Source of the DNA: CAYVLI01 sp964452105 [NCBI: uncultured Nitrospinota bacterium]
GTDB taxonomy: Bacteria; JAUXIQ01
Reading direction: 5' to 3'
NCBI GenBank assembly: GCA_964452105.1
Contig: CAYVLI010000021.1
Location: 7,949 to 15,202, forward strand
Length of the DNA: 7,254 bases
Positions 1 through 5,694 of the stretch are shown piece by piece (position 1 is the stretch's first letter; each line of letters begins with the position of its first letter). The notes beneath the pieces were generated by a model. The model had not been told where the DNA came from and did no database searches. It was given only the letters and a program-made list of their open reading frames with translations. The position numbers were made by a program, and so were the translations under genes.

Positions 1-938
1 GCCTGATAGTTCTTGTTTATCTCTTTTTCGTCTGCGTTGACGTGAATCAGCGTTACGCCTTCCGGCTTGGGCAGTCGCATCGTAGCCATGGACTTGAAGC
101 TGTTCCCCACCGCCAGAACCACATCGGCTCTCCGGGCGAAGTGCAGCGCCGGTCTGGTGCCGAAGCGTGATTTGGGGTAACCCCCCAGACCCAGAGAGAG
201 CGGATGGTCCTCCCGAAACACGCTCTTCGAGTTCAGCGTGGACATCACGGGGGCCTGAAGCAGTTCGGCCAGTTCCAATAATTCGGCATGGCCGTCAGCG
301 TACAGAACGCCCGCGCCTGCGTAAATGAGAGGAAGTTCTGCCTTGACCAGGGCTTGCGCGGCCGCCTGGATATCGGAAACGTCTCCTGCCGAGCGGAGAC
401 CACTGCCTACGGGGGTGTAAGCCAACTCTTGCCGGGGAAGGTCTTCTGCGGCAACGTCTGCGGGCAGTTCCAGCGCCACGGGCTGGGGGCGTCCGGAGCG
501 GAGACAGGTAAAAGCGCGCCTCATCATTTCCGGCGCACGCCGGGCCATGTTTATGCGTTCCACCCATTTTGTCACCGAGCGGAACACCTCCAGGTTGCGT
601 ATCTCCTGCACTTCCTGGTTCCCTATCGAGCTACGGGGCACGTGCCCCAGGATGGCCAGCACAGGTGAATTATCGGAGTAAGCCTGCGCCAGTCCCGCGA
701 AAGCGTGCGCTCCTCCCGCCCCCTGTGATATTATCGCCACGCCGGGCTTGCCGCCGGCGCGGGCGTATCCATCGGCCATGTCCACGGCCACACGCTCGTG
801 ACGGGTCAGTATGGACCTTATCTCGGGAGCGTCTATCAGGGCATCTATTATGTCCATGATGCCCCCGCCGGGAAAACCGGCAACGAAATCCACGCCCTCA
901 ATTTTCAGCGCATTAATCAGACCTTCCGCCGTTCTCAT
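1..938 (-). CDS. Thiamine-pyrophosphate-dependent enzyme, acetolactate-synthase-like (partial, N-terminal part)
   Basis: Reading leftward from ATG at 938-936, the frame stays open to the window edge, giving 312 residues of a family usually about 540-590 long; the C-terminal TPP/Mg-binding domain is outside the window. The start is supported by AGGAGG at 950-945, six bases upstream. The N-terminal pyrimidine-binding domain shows GFPGGGIMDIIDAL (residues 21-34) and ILTRHERVAVDMADGYARA (43-61). Glu48 sits where this family carries the glutamate that activates the cofactor. ISQGAGGAHAFAGLAQAY follows at about 70-87. The central domain starts near residue 189 with LPLIYAGAGV and ADVVLAVGNSF. Family members include acetolactate synthase, 2-hydroxyacyl-CoA lyase, oxalyl-CoA decarboxylase and other 2-oxoacid decarboxylases or lyases. 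Without the C-terminal half I cannot choose a substrate. No ilvN or other branched-chain amino acid gene is visible, so a true acetolactate synthase is not assured. It is divergent from the acyl-CoA dehydrogenase pair. Confidence 0.88.
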   Translation of the reverse strand, partial: MRTAEGLINALKIEGVDFVAGFPGGGIMDIIDALIDAPEIRSILTRHERVAVDMADGYARAGGKPGVAIISQGAGGAHAFAGLAQAYSDNSPVLAILGHVPRSSIGNQEVQEIRNLEVFRSVTKWVERINMARRAPEMMRRAFTCLRSGRPQPVALELPADVAAEDLPRQELAYTPVGSGLRSAGDVSDIQAAAQALVKAELPLIYAGAGVLYADGHAELLELAELLQAPVMSTLNSKSVFREDHPLSLGLGGYPKSRFGTRPALHFARRADVVLAVGNSFKSMATMRLPKPEGVTLIHVNADEKEINKNYQ

Positions 939-944
939 GCCCGG

Positions 945-950
945 CCTCCT
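945..950 (-). promoter_or_regulatory. Ribosome binding site of the TPP enzyme gene
   Basis: The minus strand reads AGGAGG, a perfect Shine-Dalgarno core, six bases before the ATG at 938. It decides the start of the partial gene. Confidence 0.8.
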
Positions 951-1001
951 ATCATCGATTATGAGATGAAGGGATAACAGAGGTTCTTTTACAGAGATGC
1001 T

Positions 1002-1007
1002 ATCATA
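1002..1007 (-). promoter_or_regulatory. Possible -10 element for the TPP enzyme gene
   Basis: The minus strand reads TATGAT here, about 64 bases from the start codon. No good -35 hexamer lies 16-18 bases upstream, so this is a weak candidate. The gene must be transcribed from somewhere in this intergenic region or from a promoter that overlaps the divergent one. Confidence 0.2.
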
Positions 1008-1061
1008 TTATGCCGTCTGAAGCACTATATCTCATGGGGGAATTTCTCTTCTCATCGTTTG

Positions 1062-1090
1062 TTGATTCCTGATTTCGCTCCTGCTATACT
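1062..1090 (+). promoter_or_regulatory. Sigma70-type promoter for the acyl-CoA dehydrogenase genes
   Basis: TTGATT (1062-1067) and TATACT (1085-1090) are separated by exactly 17 bases, and TGC directly before the -10 makes it an extended -10 element. Transcription would start near 1097, giving a leader of about 45 bases before the ATG at 1142. It is one of the two best promoter matches I see in the window. Confidence 0.65.
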
Positions 1091-1103
1091 CTCATCTGTC
1101 CAA

Positions 1104-1125
1104 GGTAATTATGTTACTCATTACC
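1104..1125. promoter_or_regulatory. Inverted repeat GGTAAT-N10-ATTACC, candidate operator
   Basis: Perfect 6-bp arms lie at 1104-1109 and 1120-1125 with a 10-base gap. The repeat falls just downstream of the predicted transcription start (about +8 to +29) and ends four bases before the Shine-Dalgarno GAGG at 1130-1133. That position suits a repressor operator, for example of a TetR-type regulator common near fatty-acid genes, or a leader hairpin. No regulator gene is in the window, so the assignment is inference. Confidence 0.35.
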
Positions 1126-1141
1126 CGGCGAGGAATGAAGC

Positions 1142-2323
1142 ATGGAGTTCGGTTTCACTCAGGAAGAAGAAGCCTTCCGGGAGGAAGTACGCGAGTTTAT
1201 AAGGCGGTACCCGCCTGAAACTTTTCCCACCCAGGGCGAAGACAGCGGTTACGGCACCGGCAGATGGTCGTGGGAGTACACGCGCAAGCTGGGTGAAAAG
1301 GGCTGGTTATCCCTGACCTGGCCGGAAGAATATGGCGGCATGGGGCGTCCCATAATGCACTTGCTGGTCATGCTGGAAGAACTCGCATACCACCGCGCTC
1401 CCATAGAAGCCATCCTCATGAACATAAGCATAGCGCCGACCATCATCGAGATGGGGAACGAACGACTGAAAGAAGAGTTCCTGCCGCGCCTGGCCAGCGG
1501 CGAAGCAGCTTTCTGGCAGGGATACAGCGAGCCCGATGCCGGGTCGGACCTTTTGAGCCTCAAGACTCGCGCCCTGGAAGATGGCGATTTTTATGTCATA
1601 GAGGGCCACAAGACGTGGAGCAGCAACGCTCACCTGGCGCAGTATGGCTTCGTCCTCGCCCGCACTGACCCCGATGCCCCCAGGCATAAGGGGCTTACCA
1701 TGTTCATAGTGGACAACGATACACCGGGCGTTACGGTTCGTCCCATTCTTAATCTGGCGGGGGATCACTACCACAATGAGGTCTTTTACGACGAAGTGCG
1801 AGTCCCGGCGGACCGCATCCTGGGCCGGAAGAACCAGGGTTTTTACCAGTTATTGAAGGGGCTCGAGGCGGACCGCTTCTGGGGCCGCTTCGTGAAACCG
1901 ACCTTCTGCAGGCGGGCGCTCGATGATCTGGTGCAGTATGCAAAAAACAGCAAGAGAGATGGAAGACTGCTTTCAGAAGACGGGGCGTTGAGGCAGAAGA
2001 TAGCGCAGATGGCCGTAGATATAGAAGTCTGCCGCATGCTTTTCTACAGGACGGGCTGGATGCTGGAAAAGGGTTTGTCCCCCACCTACGAGGCTTCGCT
2101 GGGTAAGGTCTTCGCCGACGAGATGGGGCAAAGGCTTTTCCGGTTGGGCATGGAGATGCTGGGGCCTTACGGGCCCCTGCACGAGGGCTCCAGGCGGGTG
2201 CAGTTGGAGGGAACGATTCAGCATCTCTATCAGGTCTCCCTGGGACAGACCATCGCCGGTGGAACCTCGGAGATAATCCGCAATAATATCGCCCGCATGG
2301 GTCTGGGTTTGCCCAGGGGTTGA
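1142..2323 (+). CDS. Acyl-CoA dehydrogenase, probable catalytic subunit of a two-subunit enzyme
   Basis: This is a 393-residue FAD-dependent acyl-CoA dehydrogenase, normal length for the family, expected to oxidise an acyl-CoA to its 2-enoyl-CoA and pass electrons to an electron-transfer flavoprotein in the cytoplasm. The ATG at 1142 follows GAGG (1130-1133) by eight bases. The N-terminal helical domain opens with MEFGFTQEEEAFREEVREF and includes GWLSLTWPEEYGG. The middle domain has the family motif YSEPDAGSD (about 128-136), then IEGHKTWSSNAHLAQYGFVLAR. The C-terminal domain ends with IAGGTSEIIRNNIARMGLGLP. The usual catalytic glutamate in the YEGT motif is replaced by Gly373 (AGGT). At the alternative position used by isovaleryl-CoA dehydrogenase (LDLER) it has Asp244 in GLEADRFW. 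The ending resembles actinobacterial FadE proteins of steroid and branched-chain degradation. The next gene is a paralogue. The substrate is unknown. Confidence 0.93.
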   Translation: MEFGFTQEEEAFREEVREFIRRYPPETFPTQGEDSGYGTGRWSWEYTRKLGEKGWLSLTWPEEYGGMGRPIMHLLVMLEELAYHRAPIEAILMNISIAPTIIEMGNERLKEEFLPRLASGEAAFWQGYSEPDAGSDLLSLKTRALEDGDFYVIEGHKTWSSNAHLAQYGFVLARTDPDAPRHKGLTMFIVDNDTPGVTVRPILNLAGDHYHNEVFYDEVRVPADRILGRKNQGFYQLLKGLEADRFWGRFVKPTFCRRALDDLVQYAKNSKRDGRLLSEDGALRQKIAQMAVDIEVCRMLFYRTGWMLEKGLSPTYEASLGKVFADEMGQRLFRLGMEMLGPYGPLHEGSRRVQLEGTIQHLYQVSLGQTIAGGTSEIIRNNIARMGLGLPRG

Positions 2324-2338
2324 GCAGTTTCATTAACC

Positions 2339-2342
2339 GGAG
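2339..2342 (+). promoter_or_regulatory. Ribosome binding site deciding the start of the second acyl-CoA dehydrogenase
   Basis: GGAG lies seven bases before ATG at 2350. The open frame extends back to a TTG at 2320 that overlaps the previous stop codon. The ATG gives the typical family N terminus MDFMLTDEQQ, while the ten extra residues from TTG resemble nothing in the family. Confidence 0.65.
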
Positions 2343-2349
2343 CTCGAGA

Positions 2350-3474
2350 ATGGACTTCATGCTGACCGATGAACAGCAGGCGCTCAGAAAGGCCGCGAGA
2401 GACTTTCTGGATGCCCACTGCCCTCCCGAACTTGTCCAGGAGATGATAGAGGACGAGCGCGGCTGCCCCCACAGTTTGTGGGAGGAAATGGCCGGGCTGG
2501 GCTGGCCGGGCTTGTTCATACCGGAGGAGTACGGCGGAAGCGGAGGTAGTTTTATGGACCTCATTGTGCTCCTCGAGGAGATGGGCAGGGCCTGCCTTCC
2601 GGGACCCTTCCTATCTACGGTAGGGCTGGCCGCGCCCATTATATCGATGTGCGGGAATGACGGGCAGAAGCAGGCCGTCCTGCCCTCCGTAGCGCGCGGA
2701 GAGATAATAGCCACGCTGGCGTACATCGAACCGGAAAGCTCTTATGGGACGCTTTCGCCGGAAACATCCATCAAGGAAGACGGCCTGCTTCACGGCGCCA
2801 AACTCTTCGTCCCCGACGCCCACCTCGCTCGATATATTATCTGTACTGCGGGAGCGGAGGAGAAGGAGCCGTCGGTCGACAAGATGACTCTTTTACTGCT
2901 CGATTCGGACCGCGAGGGCATCTCCATCGAACCCTTGAAGACAATGGGAAACGAAAAACAGTTCGAGGTGCGTTTCGAAGGGGTGAAGGTGGGCAAAGAA
3001 GATGTGCTGGGGAAGCCGGGTGGCGGCGGGCCCGTACTGGACAGAGCGCTGGACATGGCTGCAACGGCCAGATGTGCGGTGCTGGTGGGGGGCGCTCAGA
3101 AGGTGCTGGAATTGACCGTGGATTACGTGAAGCAGCGCGAACAATCGGGTCGGCCCGTTGGAAGCTTCCAGGCCATTCAGCACTACTGCGCCGATATGCT
3201 CAGGGACGTAGAAGGCTCTCGCTTCATCACGCAGAAACCTGCATGGGAACTAAGCGAAGGGATGCCTTTTTCCACCAGCGTCTCGGTCGCCAAGGCCTGG
3301 GTCAGCGATGCCTGCCAGCGGACAGTGCTCAAGGCTCATCAGATTTTCGGGGGTATAGGCTTCTGCCAGGAGCATTCTCTGCATCTCTACCTGAAACAGT
3401 CGAAGATGGGAGAACTGGCTTTCGGCGATGCGTCTTTCCACCGCGAGCGAGTGGCCAGGTCGCTGGGGTTATGA
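2350..3474 (+). CDS. Acyl-CoA dehydrogenase paralogue, probable non-catalytic partner subunit
   Basis: The protein has 374 residues from the chosen ATG (384 from an alternative TTG at 2320). The family fold is clear: MDFMLTDEQQALRKAARDFL, then GWPGLFIPEEYGGSGGSFMD, AKLFVPDAHLARYIICTAG in the middle domain, and REQSGRPVGSFQAIQHYCAD plus HQIFGGIGFCQEHSLHLYLK in the C-terminal domain. Two features are degenerate. The SEPDAGSD motif of the middle domain is replaced by IEPESSYGTLSPETS. No glutamate is found at either known base position: FGDA (358-361) stands in for YEGT, and MAATAR for LDLER. Such subunits are known in heterotetrameric (alpha2-beta2) acyl-CoA dehydrogenases, such as the mycobacterial cholesterol side-chain enzymes, where one partner lacks the catalytic base. 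It starts 26 bases after the first paralogue, so co-transcription and pairing are likely. The pairing is inferred, not seen. Confidence 0.9.
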   Translation: MDFMLTDEQQALRKAARDFLDAHCPPELVQEMIEDERGCPHSLWEEMAGLGWPGLFIPEEYGGSGGSFMDLIVLLEEMGRACLPGPFLSTVGLAAPIISMCGNDGQKQAVLPSVARGEIIATLAYIEPESSYGTLSPETSIKEDGLLHGAKLFVPDAHLARYIICTAGAEEKEPSVDKMTLLLLDSDREGISIEPLKTMGNEKQFEVRFEGVKVGKEDVLGKPGGGGPVLDRALDMAATARCAVLVGGAQKVLELTVDYVKQREQSGRPVGSFQAIQHYCADMLRDVEGSRFITQKPAWELSEGMPFSTSVSVAKAWVSDACQRTVLKAHQIFGGIGFCQEHSLHLYLKQSKMGELAFGDASFHRERVARSLGL

Positions 3475-3490
3475 CCCGAAGTAATTTTAT

Positions 3491-3506
3491 ATATCCTGTT
3501 GGATAT
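3491..3506. repeat. Palindrome ATATCC-TGTT-GGATAT between the acyl-CoA dehydrogenases and argF
   Basis: Perfect 6-bp arms flank a four-base loop, followed by the T-rich run TTTGTT. It could be a weak intrinsic terminator of the acyl-CoA dehydrogenase unit or an operator for argF. The stem has only two G:C pairs, so it would be a poor terminator. Confidence 0.35.
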
Positions 3507-3528
3507 TTGTTAAAGTTTATGGAGATAA

Positions 3529-3541
3529 CGCATTCAATGCG
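3529..3541. repeat. 13-base palindrome CGCATTCAATGCG ahead of argF
   Basis: The arms CGCATT and AATGCG surround a single central C, ending two bases before the GGGAGG of the argF Shine-Dalgarno site. It contains ATTCA, part of an ArgR half-site, but I could not fit a full ARG box. It could be an operator or a small hairpin affecting argF translation. Confidence 0.3.
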
Positions 3542-3553
3542 GCGGGAGGTATC

Positions 3554-4453
3554 GTGGAGCATCTACTTACCCTGGCGGACCTTGACGGAGATGACATACT
3601 AAAAATCGTGGAGCTGGCCCAGGAGGTCAAGCGTTTCCCGGACTCATACCATGAAGCGCTGCATAATAAAGTGCTGGCCATGATATTCCAGAAGACCTCC
3701 ACCCGCACGCGCATGTCCTTCGAAGCGGCCATGGCACAGACGGGGGGACACGCCATCTACCTGGACTGGCGCACTACCAACCTGACCGTCGGCCGCCTTC
3801 AGGACGAAGTCAAGTGCATGGCCCGATACGCGGACGCCATCACCGCCAGGGTGAACGATCACCAGACCCTCGCTCAAATGGCCGAGGCGTCTGAAGTCCC
3901 GGTGATAAACGCTCTCTCGGACCGCTTTCATCCCTGCCAGGCCCTGGGAGACCTGCTTACCATAAAGGAGAAGACGGGGAAGCTGTCCAGCCTGAAACTG
4001 GCTTACGTGGGAGACGGCAACAACGTTTGCAACTCTCTCATCATCGCCTGCACGCTGGTGGGAATGAGAGTGAGCGTGGCAACGCCGCGTGGATACGAAC
4101 CGATGAAGGAGGCGCTGAAGCTGGGAAGAGACAGCGGCTTACTGGACTCGGGTTATGATCCCCGTAAAGCGGTTAAGGATGCGGACATCGTTTATACCGA
4201 CACCTGGGTATCTCTGGGACAGGAGGCCGAGACCGAGAAGCGGTTGAAGGTCTTCCCGCCGTACCAGGTCAACCGCAAGTTACTGGGAAAGAGCCGTGCG
4301 CTGATCATGCACTGCCTGCCCGCTCATCGTGGCTACGAGATAACCGATGATGTTCTCGACGGCCCTCTATCAGTGGTATTCGATCAGGCGGAGAACCGCC
4401 TCCATGCCCAGAAGGCCCTCTTGTTGAAACTCGTTAACCCTCGATTATTTTGA
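3554..4453 (+). CDS. argF: Ornithine carbamoyltransferase
   Basis: The 299-residue cytoplasmic transferase combines carbamoyl phosphate with ornithine to give citrulline in arginine synthesis; the usual length is about 300-315. The start is GTG at 3554: GGAGG at 3545-3549 is only four bases away, but no other start codon exists in frame before the upstream TAA at 3482, and MEHLLTLADL matches the family N terminus. The carbamoyl-phosphate motif is KTSTRTRMSFE (STRTR at 49-53), with FHPCQALGD (HPCQ 126-129), DGNNVCNS (154-161) and MHCLPAHRG (HCLP 253-256). The ornithine loop reads TDTWVSLG (216-222) where family members normally have SMG. The region after the first motif reads TVGRLQDEVKCMARYADAI instead of the common LGRGEPIxDTARVLSR pattern. 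A related carbamoyltransferase with another amino acid substrate cannot be excluded, but ornithine is the best guess. No strong promoter is seen, so read-through from upstream is possible. Its TGA overlaps the hemW ATG. Confidence 0.88.
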   Translation: MEHLLTLADLDGDDILKIVELAQEVKRFPDSYHEALHNKVLAMIFQKTSTRTRMSFEAAMAQTGGHAIYLDWRTTNLTVGRLQDEVKCMARYADAITARVNDHQTLAQMAEASEVPVINALSDRFHPCQALGDLLTIKEKTGKLSSLKLAYVGDGNNVCNSLIIACTLVGMRVSVATPRGYEPMKEALKLGRDSGLLDSGYDPRKAVKDADIVYTDTWVSLGQEAETEKRLKVFPPYQVNRKLLGKSRALIMHCLPAHRGYEITDDVLDGPLSVVFDQAENRLHAQKALLLKLVNPRLF

Positions 4454-5586
4454 TGGAAGAGGTCTCCTTATATATACATATCCCTTACTGCAGGAGTAAA
4501 TGCGGCTACTGCGACTTCAACTCTTTCCCCGGCAGGGAAGCGGAATACGAAAATTACGCGCAAGCCCTGCTCGCCGAGCTGGAATTCAGGGGAAGTGAGC
4601 TGGAGCATGCCGCAGTGCCCAGTATCTTCTTCGGAGGCGGCACGCCCACGATACTGCGGGGGGAGTTGTTGAGTTCCATCCTCGCTCGCTGTGTGAAAGC
4701 CTTCAACATTGCTCCTGAAGCCGAGATAAGCGTCGAAGCCAACCCCGAAACCGTCTCTCCCGAACTTTTTGATGCCCTCCTTGCGGTCGGTTTCAACAGG
4801 CTGAGCCTGGGGGTTCAGAGCTTCGACGACGAGAGCCTCAGGAGACTGGGCAGGATTCATGACGGCGATTCGGCTGTGAAGGGGATTCGTCTGGCAGCCG
4901 AAGCAGGATTTAAAAACGTTTCCCTGGACCTGATGTTCGGCTTACCCGCGCAGGAAGTCTCTCAATGGGATAGGGATCTGGAGACGGCGCTTTCCCATGC
5001 CCCGCAACATATCTCGGCTTACGGACTGAAGGTAGAGGAGAAGACGCCTTTCGACCGACTGCGCAAAATGGGAATCATAACTCTGCCCGACGAAGAAACC
5101 TGCAGCAATATGTATTCGCTCGCCGTAGAGAAGCTGACGGCGGAGGGCTACGAGCATTACGAGATATCCAACTTCGCCAAACCCGGTTTCCGTTGCCGGC
5201 ACAACGTCAATTACTGGCGGAACGGCCAATACCTGGGTCTGGGAGCGGGAGCCCATTCCTACCTGAAAGGTGAACGTTCCGCCAACATCAAAGCCCCCGG
5301 GGATTACATGACAAAAATGGCGGAAGGAGGCTCGGCGCTGGAGTTTCGCGAAAGGCTTTCGCCGAGGGCGGCCCTGGGCGAGGCGCTCATGCTGGGCCTG
5401 AGACTCACCGAAGGCATCGACGTGGAAGATTACGGCAATAAATATGGCATCGACTTTAACAGGGAATATGGTTCAACGGTAAAAGAGCTTTGCGAAGAGG
5501 GTCTCCTGGAGATGGAGGGCCGATGTTTGCGGCTCAGCCGGAGCGGAATCCTTCTCTCGGATGAGGTCTTTATAAGGCTGGTGTAG
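4453..5586 (+). CDS. hemW: Radical SAM heme chaperone HemW (coproporphyrinogen III oxidase-like)
   Basis: The protein has 377 residues, normal for HemW. The ATG at 4453 shares its A with the stop of argF (TGATG at 4451-4455), and no good Shine-Dalgarno site precedes it, so translation is probably coupled to argF; an in-frame TTG at 4450 is less likely. The N terminus SLYIHIPYCRSKCGYCDF holds the CX3CX2C cluster (Cys13, 17, 20), followed by Asp-Phe instead of the fourth cysteine of true HemN. SAM-binding FFGGGTPT (GGGTPT 61-66), EANPET, RLSLGVQSFDDESLRRLGR and SLDLMFGLP follow. HNVNYW (250-255) is the HNxxYW motif linked to heme binding in HemW. These features argue for heme insertion into proteins rather than porphyrinogen oxidation. 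This family is often annotated as coproporphyrinogen oxidase; no other heme gene is in the window. Confidence 0.92.
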   Translation: MEEVSLYIHIPYCRSKCGYCDFNSFPGREAEYENYAQALLAELEFRGSELEHAAVPSIFFGGGTPTILRGELLSSILARCVKAFNIAPEAEISVEANPETVSPELFDALLAVGFNRLSLGVQSFDDESLRRLGRIHDGDSAVKGIRLAAEAGFKNVSLDLMFGLPAQEVSQWDRDLETALSHAPQHISAYGLKVEEKTPFDRLRKMGIITLPDEETCSNMYSLAVEKLTAEGYEHYEISNFAKPGFRCRHNVNYWRNGQYLGLGAGAHSYLKGERSANIKAPGDYMTKMAEGGSALEFRERLSPRAALGEALMLGLRLTEGIDVEDYGNKYGIDFNREYGSTVKELCEEGLLEMEGRCLRLSRSGILLSDEVFIRLV

Positions 5587-5602
5587 CGATCTCTTATTTG
5601 GT

Positions 5603-5630
5603 TTGACTTGCAGCCGCTTCCATATATACT
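5603..5630 (+). promoter_or_regulatory. Sigma70-type promoter for moaA
   Basis: TTGACT (5603-5608) and TATACT (5625-5630) are separated by 16 bases. Transcription would start near 5637, leaving a leader of about 58 bases before moaA. It lies wholly between hemW and moaA, so moaA is probably not dependent on the upstream genes. Confidence 0.6.
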
Positions 5631-5649
5631 TTAAGGCGTTCGGATTCGA

Positions 5650-5667
5650 GAACAGTCGAGAGTGTTC
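5650..5667. repeat. Inverted repeat GAACA-N8-TGTTC in the moaA leader
   Basis: Five-base arms at 5650-5654 and 5663-5667 sit about 15-30 bases after the predicted start of transcription. It may be an operator or a small hairpin. Arms this short can occur by chance, and the leader is too short for a molybdenum-cofactor riboswitch. Confidence 0.25.
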
Positions 5668-5694
5668 CTGCATGATTGACCGGAGACACATTCA

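Noticed and set aside
288-859. Plus-strand open frames opposite the TPP enzyme
   Set aside because: They run antisense to a clearly conserved protein and translate to basic, low-similarity sequence.
2320-2349. Upstream TTG start for the second acyl-CoA dehydrogenase
   Set aside because: It overlaps the previous stop codon and adds ten residues unlike the family, whereas ATG at 2350 has GGAG at good spacing and a typical N terminus.
1749-2726. Long antisense open frame of 325 codons across the two acyl-CoA dehydrogenases
   Set aside because: It is rich in Pro, Arg and Ser, shows no family motif, has no ribosome binding site I trust, and lies opposite two well-supported genes; a shadow of GC-rich codon use.
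3072-3602. Plus-strand open frame of 176 codons running from the second acyl-CoA dehydrogenase into argF
   Set aside because: It is out of frame with both genes, has no recognisable motif and would overlap conserved coding sequence at both ends.
5637-5694. Molybdenum-cofactor riboswitch ahead of moaA
   Set aside because: The leader is only about 58 bases and lacks the stems expected for that much longer RNA.
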